A stretch of DNA of 64,000 bases from G016756615 sp035556195 (GCA_035556195.1 DATMFK010000009.1:62001-126000), one strand, 5' to 3'. Positions 35,147 to 45,682 are shown, counted from the stretch's first letter. Program-made: numbers and translations. The notes: generated from the letters alone by a model not told the origin.

Positions 35147-36058
35147 TCAAAGCGGCGGGCGCACATTCGCCGCCAGGAAGTCGAGGAAGGCGCGCACGCG
35201 GGCCGGCAGATGGCCGCCCTGTCCGACATAGATGGCGCGAAGCGCCTCCTCATCGCCCGGATTGAGCTCCTCCAGCACGGGCACCAGCGTGCCCGCGGCA
35301 ATGTCGCGCGCAATATGGAAGCGTGACAGACGGGCGAGCCCCAGGCCCGAGAGGGCGGCGAGCCGCATGGCCTCGCCGTCGCTTACGACGGTGTTTCCCT
35401 GCGGCCGGATCCTGACGTCGCGCCCGGCCGAGTCGCGGAACGGCCAGCCCTCGACCAGCCTGGAGAACGAGAATTCCAGGCAATTGTGCCGGGAAAGGTC
35501 GTCCGGCGTCCTCGGCGTGCCGTGACGCTGGAGATAGGCGGGGGCCGCCACGACGACCATGCGGCTTTGCCAGAGCTTGCGGGCCACGAGGCGCGACTCG
35601 CGCAGCGGCCCGGCACGAATCGCGATGTCGGCACGCTCCTCCAGGAGATCGACCACTCGGTCGGTGAGCGAGATGTCGGCCACGATGTCGGGATGCGCCC
35701 CGAGGAAAGACGGCATCAGCGGCAGAAGGTAATGCTGGCCGAAGGGCACGTTGCAATTGATCCTGAGGCGGCCGCGGGGAGCCGCGCCGGCTGCCGCGTC
35801 GCGTTCGGCGGCGTCGATTTCAGCAAGTATGCGCAGCCCACGTTCGTAGAACCCCGCCCCCTCCGGCGTGAGGCGCAGCTTGCGCGTCGTCCGGTTGACC
35901 AGCCGCGCGCCGAGCCGGGTCTCGAGACGGCCGATCAACTTGCTCACCGCCGAGGGCGTCATGCCGAGCGTCCCGGCCGCGGCCGAAAAGGAGCCGCGTT
36001 CCACGACACGGACGAAGACTTCGATCTCGCCCGAGCGATTGATATCTTGGCGCGCCAT
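35147..36058 (-). CDS. LysR family transcriptional regulator
   Basis: A 303-residue LTTR. The winged helix is IEVFVRVVERGSFSAAAGTL with recognition helix TPSAVSKLIGRLETRLGARL; the effector domain runs from about residue 90. It is divergent from the MFS transporter gene and probably controls it and the aldo/keto reductase behind it. Start ATG 36058 gives the standard family N terminus (MARQDINRSGEIEVF); an ATG at 36082 would place the start on a palindrome. Confidence 0.9.
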   Translation of the reverse strand: MARQDINRSGEIEVFVRVVERGSFSAAAGTLGMTPSAVSKLIGRLETRLGARLVNRTTRKLRLTPEGAGFYERGLRILAEIDAAERDAAAGAAPRGRLRINCNVPFGQHYLLPLMPSFLGAHPDIVADISLTDRVVDLLEERADIAIRAGPLRESRLVARKLWQSRMVVVAAPAYLQRHGTPRTPDDLSRHNCLEFSFSRLVEGWPFRDSAGRDVRIRPQGNTVVSDGEAMRLAALSGLGLARLSRFHIARDIAAGTLVPVLEELNPGDEEALRAIYVGQGGHLPARVRAFLDFLAANVRPPL

Positions 36059-36070
36059 TCGTGAACTGAT

Positions 36071-36087
36071 CTCACAAATCATGTGAG
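36071..36087. promoter_or_regulatory. Inverted repeat in the lysR-MFS divergent region
   Basis: CTCACA (36071-36076) and TGTGAG (36082-36087) are exact complements five bases apart, in a region between the lysR start at 36058 and the MFS start at 36177. It has the size of an LTTR recognition site but not the strict T-N11-A spacing. Assignment to the adjacent LysR protein is inference. Confidence 0.45.
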
Positions 36088-36176
36088 CGCTGCAAGGCTG
36101 TTTAGATCGTGTCCGCGCGCCGATGTTGAAGTGGCCCGGATGGACGGGCGTTCCAACTGCCTCCCGGAAGATTGTC

Positions 36177-37361
36177 ATGCCCCTCGCGCTTTATGCCCTC
36201 ACAGCCGGTGCCTTCGGCATCGGCGTCACCAAATTCGTCATCATGGGTCTCCTCATCGAGGTCGGAAACGACCTCGCGGTCTCGATTTCCGCCGCCGGCA
36301 TGCTGATTTCCGGCTATGCGCTGGGCGTAGTGGTCGGCGCGCCGTTCATGACCGCGCTGACGTCCGGCTGGCCGCGCAAGACGACGCTGATCGCGCTGAT
36401 GCTGGTCTTCACCTTCGGCAATCTCGCCTGTGCCCTGGCGCCCGGCTATTGGCCGCTGATGGTGGCGCGGGTCCTGACCGCCTTCGCCCACGGCACTTTC
36501 TTTGGCGTCGGCTCGGTCGTCGCCACCAGCCTTGTCGCAGCCGACAAGCGCGCGTCGGCGATCGCCATTATGTTCACCGGTCTGACGGTCGCGAATATCC
36601 TCGGAGTGCCCCTCGGCACCTGGCTGGGTCAGACCTATGGCTGGCGCTCGACGTTCTGGGCGGTCACGCTGGTCGGCCTTCTGGCCATGGCCGTGATTGC
36701 ACTTTTCGTGCCCCGCGACCCGGCCGAGAACAAAGAACCGGGCGACTGGCGTTCGGATCTCGCCATGCTCAGCCGGCCGCAAGTGCTACTTGGCCTGTTG
36801 ACCACTGTTCTGAGCTGGGTCGGGGTCTTCGCCGCCTTCACCTATATCGCGCCCATGCTGACAGAAATTGCGGGTTTTCCGGAGGCCGCCGTCTCGCCGA
36901 TCCTGCTCGTCTTCGGCGCCGGCCTGATCGCCGGGAACCTGGCAGGCGGCAAGCTCGCCGACCGGCGGCTGGTGCCTGCGCTGCTTGGCAGCCTGCTTCT
37001 GCTCGCCCTGGTCCTCGCCGGCATGACAGTTGCCATGCACGACCGCGTCGCCGCCGTCGTCTTCGTCGCGCTTCTCGGCGCGGCGGGCTTCGCCACAGTC
37101 CCCCCATTGCAGCTCTGGGTGCTGGACAAGGCGACGGGCGCAGGACAGGCGCTGGCCTCCAGCCTGAACATCGCCGCCTTCAATCTGGGCAACGCGGCCG
37201 GCGCCCTGCTGGGCGGCTTGGTCATCGACCACGGGCCCGGCCTGGGCGCCATCCCGCTGGTGGCGGCCGTGGCGCCGTTGATCAGCTTCGGTGTCGCCGT
37301 GCTCGGCATCCGTCTCGAACGCAATGCGGCGCTGGCCGCGCCCGCAACCGCCTGTCACTGA
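36177..37361 (+). CDS. MFS transporter (AraJ/DHA1-type)
   Basis: A 394-residue major-facilitator protein with 12 hydrophobic segments. The N-terminal part resembles sugar/drug efflux permeases such as AraJ and YdhP (ALTAGAFGIGVTKFVIMGLL, and LMVARVLTAFAHGTFFGVGS in helix 4). GGAAG lies seven bases before ATG 36177; an ATG at 36123 is less likely. Substrate unknown. The first aldo/keto reductase gene begins 40 bases after its stop. Confidence 0.88.
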   Translation: MPLALYALTAGAFGIGVTKFVIMGLLIEVGNDLAVSISAAGMLISGYALGVVVGAPFMTALTSGWPRKTTLIALMLVFTFGNLACALAPGYWPLMVARVLTAFAHGTFFGVGSVVATSLVAADKRASAIAIMFTGLTVANILGVPLGTWLGQTYGWRSTFWAVTLVGLLAMAVIALFVPRDPAENKEPGDWRSDLAMLSRPQVLLGLLTTVLSWVGVFAAFTYIAPMLTEIAGFPEAAVSPILLVFGAGLIAGNLAGGKLADRRLVPALLGSLLLLALVLAGMTVAMHDRVAAVVFVALLGAAGFATVPPLQLWVLDKATGAGQALASSLNIAAFNLGNAAGALLGGLVIDHGPGLGAIPLVAAVAPLISFGVAVLGIRLERNAALAAPATACH

Positions 37362-37401
37362 TCCAGCACTCAAAGTCCAGGACCGAACAAGGAACCCCGT
37401 C

Positions 37402-38436
37402 ATGGAATATAGACGTCTCGGCGCATCGGGCCTGAAAGTGCCTGCCCTCAGTTTCGGAACAGGAACCTTCGGCGGTTCCGGACCGCTCTTCGGCGCATGG
37501 GGCAACACCGACGCCGGCGAAGCTCGGCGATTGATCGACATCTGCCTGGAAGCCGGGGTGAACCTCTTCGACACGGCCGATGTCTATTCCAACGGCGCGT
37601 CCGAGGAGGTGCTGGGCGCCGCTGTCCGGGGCAGAAGGGATCGCGTTCTGATCTCGACAAAGACTTCGCTCCCGATGGGCGAGGGAGCAAACGAGGCCGG
37701 ATCCTCGCGGCCCCGCCTCATCCGTGCCGTCGACGACGCCCTTCGGCGACTGGGCACCGACTACATCGACCTTCTCCAGCTCCATGCCTTCGACGCGGGG
37801 ACTCCGATCGAAGAGGTGCTTGGGACGCTCGACGACCTCGTTTCGGCCGGCAAGCTTCGTTACGTCGGCGTCTCGAATTTCTCCGGCTGGCAACTTATGA
37901 AATCGCTCGCCGCCGCCGAACGACAGGGATACCCGCGCTATGTCGCTCATCAGGTGTATTACTCGCTGGTCGGACGCGACTACGAGTGGGAACTCATGCC
38001 GCTTGGTCTCGACCAGGGCGTCGGCGCTCTCGTCTGGAGCCCGCTCGGCTGGGGCCGCCTCACCGGCAAATTGCGCCGGGGACAGGAGCTTCCCGCCGGC
38101 AGCCGGCTTCACGCAACGGCCGACTATGGACCGCCCGTCGACGAGGAGCGGTTGTTCGCCATCATCGACGTCCTCGATGCGATCTCCACCGACACAGGCA
38201 AGACAATTCCCCAGATCGCCGTCAATTGGCTGCTTCGGCGCCCGACAGTGTCGTCCGTCATCATCGGAGCACGCACCGAAGACCAGCTCAGGCAGAATCT
38301 CGGCGGCGTCGGCTGGGCCCTGACCGAGGACCAGGTCGCCCGCCTCGACGCCGCGAGCTCGGTGACGGCGCCCTATCCCTATTTCCCCTATCGTCGGCAG
38401 GAGGGCTTTGCGCGACTCAACCCGCCCCTCGTGTGA
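37402..38436 (+). CDS. Aldo/keto reductase
   Basis: A 344-residue NADPH-dependent TIM-barrel reductase of the voltage-gated-channel beta-subunit-like class. It starts MEYRRLGASGLKVPALSFGT; the catalytic tetrad is seen as D in NLFDTADVYSNGASEEVLG with Y, K in VLISTKTS, and H in YIDLLQLHAFD. The C-terminal NADPH loop is SSVIIGARTEDQL. It follows the MFS gene by 40 bases, suggesting co-transcription. Substrate unknown. Confidence 0.92.
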   Translation: MEYRRLGASGLKVPALSFGTGTFGGSGPLFGAWGNTDAGEARRLIDICLEAGVNLFDTADVYSNGASEEVLGAAVRGRRDRVLISTKTSLPMGEGANEAGSSRPRLIRAVDDALRRLGTDYIDLLQLHAFDAGTPIEEVLGTLDDLVSAGKLRYVGVSNFSGWQLMKSLAAAERQGYPRYVAHQVYYSLVGRDYEWELMPLGLDQGVGALVWSPLGWGRLTGKLRRGQELPAGSRLHATADYGPPVDEERLFAIIDVLDAISTDTGKTIPQIAVNWLLRRPTVSSVIIGARTEDQLRQNLGGVGWALTEDQVARLDAASSVTAPYPYFPYRRQEGFARLNPPLV

Positions 38437-38559
38437 ACTGTCGGTCCAGGAAATCGGAGCTGATTCTCGGGCGCCGGGGTCCACTTCCGGCTTCCATGCC
38501 CTATCTGGTGCCACACGGCTGTACTGGCGCGCAGCTCGGCTCAATCCGGGAGCCTCCCT

Positions 38560-39603
38560 ATGCGATACAACCAGCTCGGACGAACCGGCATGTTCGTCTC
38601 CGAAATCTGTCTCGGTACCATGACCTTCGGCCAGGCCGGTGAGGCAGGCCATTGGAGCGCCATCGCGGGCGTCGACCAGGACAATGCCGACCAGCTCCTG
38701 CAGCGTTCGCTCGCCGCCGGCGTCAATTTCGTCGACACGGCGAATGTCTATTCGGACGGCGCCTCCGAACGCATGCTGGGACGTTCCTTGAAGAACCTCG
38801 GCGTGGCGCGCAAGGACGTGGTCATCGCGACCAAGTTTCACGGCGTCATGGGGGCGGGCCCGAACGATCGCGGCGCCTCGCGCGGACACATCATGGATTC
38901 GGTCGAAGCAAGCCTCGAACGCCTGGAGACCGGCCATATCGACCTCTATCAGGTCCACGGCACCGATCCGGTCACCCCCATAGACGAGACATTGCGTGCG
39001 CTCGACGACCTCGTCGCGAAGGGGCTTGTCCGCTACGTCGGCGTCTCGAACTGGCAGGCCTGGCGGATTGCCAAGGCACTCGGCATTTCGGAGCGCCGTG
39101 GTTATGCCCGGTTCGAGACGACCCAGTCCTACTATTCCATCGCCGGCCGCGATCTCGAGCGCGAGATCGTCCCGTTGCTTCAGGACGAGAAGCTCGGGCT
39201 GATGGTCTGGTCGCCTCTGGCCGGCGGATTGCTGTCCGGCAAATACGGACCGAACACGGAAGGCGAGGGCCGGCGTGCCAGCTTCGACTTTCCGCCTGTC
39301 GACAAGGAACGCGCCTGGGCCTGTGTCGCCGAGATGCGGGACATCGCCGCAAGGCACGGCACGAGCGTCGCCACCGTCGCGCTTGCCTATGTTCTGGCCA
39401 AGCCATTCGTCACGAGCGTGATCATAGGCGCGAATCGCCTGGACCAGCTCGACCAGAACCTTGCCGCGACCGATCTCGAGCTCGATGAGGAGGACATTGT
39501 CCGGCTCGACAAGGTCAGCGCGTTGCCGCACGAATATCCCGGCTGGATGGTCGAGCGCCAGACCGCCGGCCGCTGGCCCAAGCCGTTCGCGCCGAAAAGC
39601 TGA
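38560..39603 (+). CDS. Aldo/keto reductase (second copy)
   Basis: A 347-residue aldo/keto reductase, clearly related to but not a recent duplicate of the gene just upstream. Same architecture: MRYNQLGRTGMFVSEICLGT, FVDTANVYSDGASERMLG, VVIATKFHG, HIDLYQVHGTDP and TSVIIGANRLDQLDQN. It is 123 bases downstream of the first copy. GGGAG is seven bases before its ATG. Tandem reductases beside an efflux-type MFS protein suggest handling of reactive aldehydes or sugars, but this is inference. Confidence 0.92.
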   Translation: MRYNQLGRTGMFVSEICLGTMTFGQAGEAGHWSAIAGVDQDNADQLLQRSLAAGVNFVDTANVYSDGASERMLGRSLKNLGVARKDVVIATKFHGVMGAGPNDRGASRGHIMDSVEASLERLETGHIDLYQVHGTDPVTPIDETLRALDDLVAKGLVRYVGVSNWQAWRIAKALGISERRGYARFETTQSYYSIAGRDLEREIVPLLQDEKLGLMVWSPLAGGLLSGKYGPNTEGEGRRASFDFPPVDKERAWACVAEMRDIAARHGTSVATVALAYVLAKPFVTSVIIGANRLDQLDQNLAATDLELDEEDIVRLDKVSALPHEYPGWMVERQTAGRWPKPFAPKS

Positions 39604-39608
39604 CCCGG

Positions 39609-39881
39609 TCAGTGCAGCAGCAGCTCGCCGTCGACCTTGCGCCACTCGTTCGGTGCGATCAGCCGCTTGTGGGTATACGTCACCGAATGGAGAGGACCTT
39701 CCAGCCTGGCCTTCCAGAATTCGATGAAGCGGAAGAGAGCGGGAAATTTCGGCGCAAGGTCGTAGTCCTGCCATATGTAGGTCTGAATCAGGTGCGGGTG
39801 GTCGGGGAAATGATAGAGGATCCTGGCCGTCGTGAGCCCATAGCCATTGAGCATCAGTTCAAACTCGGAATTCTCGCGCAT
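39609..39881 (-). CDS. Usg family protein
   Basis: A 90-residue protein of the small Usg family found across alphaproteobacteria. The string ILYHFPDHPHLIQTYIWQDY followed by DLAPKFPALFRF is its hallmark. The name comes from a gene seen upstream of trpF in Caulobacter; its biochemical function is unknown. It is transcribed towards the aldo/keto reductases and stops five bases after their end. Confidence 0.85.
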   Translation of the reverse strand: MRENSEFELMLNGYGLTTARILYHFPDHPHLIQTYIWQDYDLAPKFPALFRFIEFWKARLEGPLHSVTYTHKRLIAPNEWRKVDGELLLH

Positions 39882-40185
39882 GACCTTTCCTTTTCAGTGC
39901 CGCCAGTTCTCTCCAGATTCTGCGCCGGCATTGTTGATGGTCTACTGAAACGCGCCCGATGTCGATAGGTTTCCTAAGCAGAATCAACATGTTAGCAGCA
40001 TGTCGGCGCGAGTGCTGTCAGCGCCGGGGCGAGCTCGGCCGTGGACCGGCCCACATGACCTGGCCAGGCGACTCCAACGTCTAATATTGTGGCCCGGCGC
40101 GAATTGATAATAATGCGCGCCGACACGCTGTCTGGCCGCGCGAGCGCGGCCGGAACAGTGGGAAATGGTTCGGGGAGAAAGTTTT
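39882..40185. promoter_or_regulatory. Divergent usg-acs control region
   Basis: About 300 bases without a gene. Visible structure: an AT-rich patch near 40080-40115 and a stem-loop at 40134-40151 (GGCCGCG-CGAG-CGCGGCC) that would fall in the acs 5' leader, ending about 20 bases before its GGGGAG ribosome site. No promoter boxes could be assigned with confidence. Control of acs by carbon status is usual but no known operator was recognised. Confidence 0.4.
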
Positions 40186-42147
<1,962 letters not shown>

Positions 42148-42158
42148 CAACGGCGCCG

Positions 42159-42184
42159 CCGGGAAGGCCGACATGGCCTCCCGG
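42159..42184. other. Stem-loop between acs and the small structured element
   Basis: CCGGGAAGGCC (42159-42169) pairs with GGCCTCCCGG (42175-42184) except for one bulged A. It lies 12 bases after the acs stop but has no T-run, so it may protect the acs 3' end or act as a processing point rather than terminate transcription. Confidence 0.45.
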
Positions 42185-42251
42185 ACACGTCGGTCAGGGC
42201 TGTGACCTTTTTGCCCTTGTAACGGGGCGCAAGGAGTCCCAGCTATCCATC

Positions 42252-42350
42252 ATGTTCAACCAATCGAAAGGAGGTGATCCGATGTCGAGTGATTTCGTTT
42301 TCCAGGGTGTGGTCTCGGCGGATTGCCTTTTCGGGAAGCAGCCTTCCTGA
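42252..42350 (+). CDS. Tiny ORF with an extreme Shine-Dalgarno (22 or 32 residues)
   Basis: An ORF of 22 codons starts at ATG 42282 (MSSDFVFQGVVSADCLFGKQ...) and stops at 42350. Bases 42266-42280 (GAAAGGAGGTGATCC) are a 15-base exact complement of the conserved 3' tail of 16S rRNA, with seven bases between AGGAGG and the ATG, the optimal spacing. An in-frame ATG at 42252 would give 32 residues and put the same purine tract inside the coding part. The peptide has no signal or clear helix and I do not recognise it. Downstream lie a nested hairpin and an intrinsic terminator, so it ends its own transcript. It could be a small protein, a leader peptide without a downstream gene, or part of a regulatory RNA. 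Confidence 0.55.
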   Translation: MFNQSKGGDPMSSDFVFQGVVSADCLFGKQPS

Positions 42351-42365
42351 ACGAGAGCATGACGT

Positions 42366-42400
42366 GCGGCCTGTGATCTGGAATCACGGCTGACGGCCGC
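42366..42400 (+). ncRNA. Nested hairpin of the candidate regulatory RNA
   Basis: The outer stem GCGGCC (42366-42371) / GGCCGC (42395-42400) encloses an inner stem GTGAT (42373-42377) / ATCAC (42383-42387). It sits between the tiny ORF and the terminator at 42419. Together these three parts look like one compact transcript of about 200 bases. There is no transcript evidence here, so RNA status is inference. Confidence 0.4.
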
Positions 42401-42418
42401 GCCATGGACGAAAACACG

Positions 42419-42452
42419 GGCCGCCGCCTCGACGCGAGGCGGCGGCCTTTTT
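42419..42452 (+). terminator. Strong intrinsic terminator
   Basis: A perfect 13-base-pair stem (42419-42431 with 42435-42447) with a three-base loop is followed by T5. It closes the transcript that carries the tiny ORF, and any acs read-through. On the opposite strand no T-run of matching quality follows. Confidence 0.9.
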
Positions 42453-42555
42453 CGTTTTACCTGGAAGGGCTTCGCTCCCCGGACCAGCGCTTTCAGCTTG
42501 CGCTTTCGTCACAAAGGACGGCGTGACGGGGCCAGGGCATTTGTCCATTGGCGTT

Positions 42556-42717
42556 GCCCCTCATCGGCCTGCCGGCCACTTCTCCCCGTAGAAACGGGGA
42601 GAAGGACGCTGTCATCTCCACTTTCGCCAGTCGCCAGCTTTCGCGACTAGCGAAAACCGAGCGGCAGCCGTCTCTCTCCCCGCAGTTTGCGGGGAGAGAT
42701 GTCCGGCAGGAGGGGCC
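42556..42717. repeat. RIME-like mosaic palindromic repeat with three hairpins
   Basis: A 162-base element with three stem-loops in a row: CTTCTCCCCG / CGGGGAGAAG (42579-42604), TTTCGC-c-AGTCGC / GCGACT-a-GCGAAA (42622-42655) and TCTCTCCCCGC / GCGGGGAGAGA (42673-42699). The outer ends, CCTGCCGG near 42568 and CCGGCAGG at 42703-42710, are also inverted. The CCTGCCGGCC-CTTCTCCCCG pattern is that of rhizobial intergenic mosaic elements (RIME type). Non-coding; probably a mobile-like dispersed repeat. Confidence 0.75.
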
Positions 42718-42755
42718 AGCGCAGACCATCGATCATTGCGGCCACCGGTGTAGTC

Positions 42756-44372
42756 TCAATGCCTGAAATGCCGCACGCCCGTGAAGACCATGGCGACGCC
42801 ATGCTGGTTCGCGGCTTCGATCACTTCGTCGTCTCGCATCGAGCCGCCCGGCTGGATGACAGCCGTGGCGCCGGCCTCGACCGCCGAGAGCAGGCCGTCG
42901 GCGAAGGGGAAGAAGGCGTCGGAAGCGACAACCGAGCCCTTGGCCAGGGATTCTGCAAGGCCTGCGGCCTGGGCGGCATCCTCCGCCTTGCGCGCCGCGA
43001 TGCGCGAGGAGTCCACCCGGCTCATCTGGCCGGCGCCGATGCCGACCGTTGCGCCGTCCTTCGCATAGACGATGGCGTTCGACTTGACGTGCTTGGCCAC
43101 GCGGAACGCGAATCTGAGATCCGTCATCTCCTGCTCGGACGGGCTCCGGCGCGTCACGACCTTCAGTTCGAGATCGTCCACGACCGCGCTGTCGCGGGAT
43201 TGGACGAGCAGACCGCCAGCGACGGATTTCACCATCATGCCTCGCGTTCGCGGATCCGGCATGCCGCCCGCGAGCAGCAGGCGAAGGTTCTTCTTGGCTG
43301 CCACGATCGCCTTCGCCTCCTCGGTGGCGTCCGGCGCGATGATGACTTCCGTGAAGATCTTGACGATCTCCTCCGCCGCTTCGGCGTCGAGCAATCGGTT
43401 GACCGCCACGATGCCGCCGAAGGCCGAGACAGGATCGCAGCGCAAGGCCTTCAGATAGGCGTCCCGCAGCGATCCGCCTTCCGCGACGCCACAGGGATTT
43501 GCGTGCTTGATGATGGCGACGGCGGCGGTGCGGGCGGGATCGAACTCTCCGGCCAGTTCGAATGCGGCGTCGGTATCGTTGATGTTGTTGTAGGAAAGCT
43601 GCTTGCCCTGAAGCTGCTGCGCCGTGGCAACGCCCGGCCGTTTGTCGCCTGAGACATAGAAGCCCGCTTGCTGGTGCGGATTCTCGCCATAGCGCATGAC
43701 ATTGTCGAGCTTGCCGCCGAAGGCCCGCCAGGTCGGGTGCTCGATGTCGAGCGCCTCGGCGAACCAGCCGGAGATTGCGGCGTCATAGGCCGCGGTACGG
43801 GCGAAGGCCTTGGCGGCGAGCCGCTTGCGGAAGTCCAGCGAGAGACTGCCGAAATTGACCTCCAGCGCGTTGACGACGGGCGCGTAATCGTCCGGGTCGG
43901 TGACGACCGCCACATAGGCATGGTTCTTTGCGGCGGCACGCAGCATGGCCGGCCCCCCTATGTCGATGTTCTCGACGATCTCGGGATAATCGCCTCCGGC
44001 GTAGCGGACGTCCTCGAACGGATAGAGATTGACCACGACGAGGTCGATCGGCGAGATGCCATGGGCGTCCATCGCCTCGACATGCTCGGGGTCGTCCCGC
44101 ACGCCCAGCAATGCGCCATGGACGGCAGGATGCAAGGTCTTGACCCGGCCGTCCATGATCTCGGGAAATCCGGTCAGCTCCGTCACGTCGCGCACGGGAA
44201 TGCCTGCCGCGGCGATCGCCTTGGCGGTCCCTCCGGTCGAAACGAGCTCGACTCCCCGCTTGGACAAGGCAGAGGCGAAGTCCAGGAGCCCGGTCTTGTC
44301 GGAAACCGACAGCAGGGCGCGGCGGACGGGCACCAGGTCGGGCGCCGGAATCTTCTTGGATGCGACGGCCAT
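42756..44372 (-). CDS. purH: Bifunctional AICAR formyltransferase/IMP cyclohydrolase PurH
   Basis: A 538-residue enzyme for the last two steps of IMP synthesis. The N-terminal cyclohydrolase (MGS-like) domain contains RALLSVSDKTGLLDFASAL and TGFPEIMDGRVKTLHPAVHG; the C-terminal transformylase domain contains AIIKHANPCGVAEG with the catalytic K-H pair (about residue 262) and ends in AMVFTGVRHFRH. Start ATG 44372; the frame extends to 44423 but the extra 17 residues have no counterpart. Confidence 0.96.
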   Translation of the reverse strand: MAVASKKIPAPDLVPVRRALLSVSDKTGLLDFASALSKRGVELVSTGGTAKAIAAAGIPVRDVTELTGFPEIMDGRVKTLHPAVHGALLGVRDDPEHVEAMDAHGISPIDLVVVNLYPFEDVRYAGGDYPEIVENIDIGGPAMLRAAAKNHAYVAVVTDPDDYAPVVNALEVNFGSLSLDFRKRLAAKAFARTAAYDAAISGWFAEALDIEHPTWRAFGGKLDNVMRYGENPHQQAGFYVSGDKRPGVATAQQLQGKQLSYNNINDTDAAFELAGEFDPARTAAVAIIKHANPCGVAEGGSLRDAYLKALRCDPVSAFGGIVAVNRLLDAEAAEEIVKIFTEVIIAPDATEEAKAIVAAKKNLRLLLAGGMPDPRTRGMMVKSVAGGLLVQSRDSAVVDDLELKVVTRRSPSEQEMTDLRFAFRVAKHVKSNAIVYAKDGATVGIGAGQMSRVDSSRIAARKAEDAAQAAGLAESLAKGSVVASDAFFPFADGLLSAVEAGATAVIQPGGSMRDDEVIEAANQHGVAMVFTGVRHFRH

Positions 44373-44495
44373 GGTGCCAAGTCTCCTCTGCCGGTCTCTA
44401 ACGGGGTTGCGCGGGCCTAACACAAGAAAAGGCCGAACGAAACGTCCCCGATGCCGGGTAAGGAAATCTTGATCCGGCGAAAGCGCCGTCCGAAG

Positions 44496-45212
44496 TCAGG
44501 AACGGCGCAATGCCTGGTCGGCTCCGGGAGCCTCGCTGCGTTCGATGCTGCGGTAATAGTCGGCGAGCAGCTTGCCGCGTTCGGGCCGGAAGGTGCGCCC
44601 GGAGCCTTTGACGGTTGCGATGCGGTCGATGCGGAAGGCGCGAAAGTCGTTGCGCATCTCGCACCAGGCGATCAGGGTCCAAACCTTGCCCCAGAACCAC
44701 AGGCCGAGCGGCCGGACGTCGCGGGCGGTGCCGCGCCCGGCCTCGTCGTGATAGTCGAGCGTGAGCACGTCGCGCTTTTCGATGGCACGCTCGATGAGAT
44801 CGATCGCCTCGCGATCGGCATCGGTCACCACCCACATCGGAGTGTGGATCTCGGTTCGGGCGATGCGGTCCCTCTCGGTATCGGGCAGGACCGCGCCGAT
44901 CTTGACCAAAGCCTCTTCGGCGGCGCGCGCCATCGCAGCCCCGCCAAAGGCACGCACCATGCGCGCGCCGGCGACAAGCGCGACGATCTCGTCGCGTGTG
45001 AACATCAGCGGCGGGAGGTCGAAGCCCTCCCGCATCATGTAGCCGACCCCGGCCTCTCCATCGATCGGCACGCCCGTTGACTGAAGGTCGGCGATGTCGC
45101 GATAGATCGTGCGCTCGGAAACCTCCAGCCACATGCCGAGCTTCTGTGCGGTCACCAGCCGGCCACCACGCAGATGCTGCACGATCTGGAACAAACGATC
45201 AGCGCGTCTCAT
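44496..45212 (-). CDS. YafY-type WYL-domain transcriptional regulator
   Basis: A 238-residue regulator with an N-terminal HTH_11 winged helix (RADRLFQIVQHLRGGRLVTA and VSERTIYRDIADLQ) and a C-terminal WYL domain from about residue 130 (KRDVLTLDYHDEAGRGTARD, GLWFWGKVWTLIAW). Start MRRADRLF at 45212; the longer frame to 45371 overlaps the next gene. It lies just downstream of a VOC protein gene on the same strand. Two identical-architecture palindromes at 45684 and 46528 are good candidates for its binding sites. Confidence 0.88.
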   Translation of the reverse strand: MRRADRLFQIVQHLRGGRLVTAQKLGMWLEVSERTIYRDIADLQSTGVPIDGEAGVGYMMREGFDLPPLMFTRDEIVALVAGARMVRAFGGAAMARAAEEALVKIGAVLPDTERDRIARTEIHTPMWVVTDADREAIDLIERAIEKRDVLTLDYHDEAGRGTARDVRPLGLWFWGKVWTLIAWCEMRNDFRAFRIDRIATVKGSGRTFRPERGKLLADYYRSIERSEAPGADQALRRS

Positions 45213-45273
45213 TCGGGCAAGCCTTTCGCCGCAGGTTCTTGTCGCACACCGTGGAACACCTCGCCGAACCTGC

Positions 45274-45642
45274 CTAGACAAACAGCCCGAAGCTGTTTCC
45301 GTCGGGGTCGAGACAATATACGAAACGGCCGGCCGGGATAGTAACAATCGGCGACACGACCTGTCCGCCATTGTCGGCGACCCGTTTCATCGCGTCTTCG
45401 AGCGGATCGGCAACGGCAAGATGAACGGTTACTCCGGTGCCAGCTGCGGCCGGCTTGCCTTCATAAAGATGGCCGGAAGCCATCTCGTCCTTGGCCGGAA
45501 AAATCGCGATCGGATTCGGGCCGCCTTCGGTCACCGGGATCTCGGTCTGCAGCACCGCGCCATAGAAAGCACGCGCCTTGCCGAGATCGGAGACCGGGAT
45601 CTCGAACCATGCGGAGGCCCTGGCCGGAACAAACGATTCCAT
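45274..45642 (-). CDS. VOC family (glyoxalase/bleomycin-resistance-like) protein
   Basis: A 122-residue single-domain protein of the vicinal oxygen chelate fold. ASAWFEIPVSDLGKARAFYG is the typical opening and RFVYCLDPDGNSFGLFV the typical close. Activity (isomerase, thiol transferase, ring cleavage) cannot be told. AAGGAGG is found about eight bases before ATG 45642. It is flanked by a palindromic operator upstream and by the YafY regulator downstream. The longer frame to 46209 is a shadow of the DJ-1-like gene. Confidence 0.88.
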   Translation of the reverse strand: MESFVPARASAWFEIPVSDLGKARAFYGAVLQTEIPVTEGGPNPIAIFPAKDEMASGHLYEGKPAAAGTGVTVHLAVADPLEDAMKRVADNGGQVVSPIVTIPAGRFVYCLDPDGNSFGLFV

Positions 45643-45682
45643 GATATACCTCCTTCGAATGGACGGCATCCTCGCACGCCTA

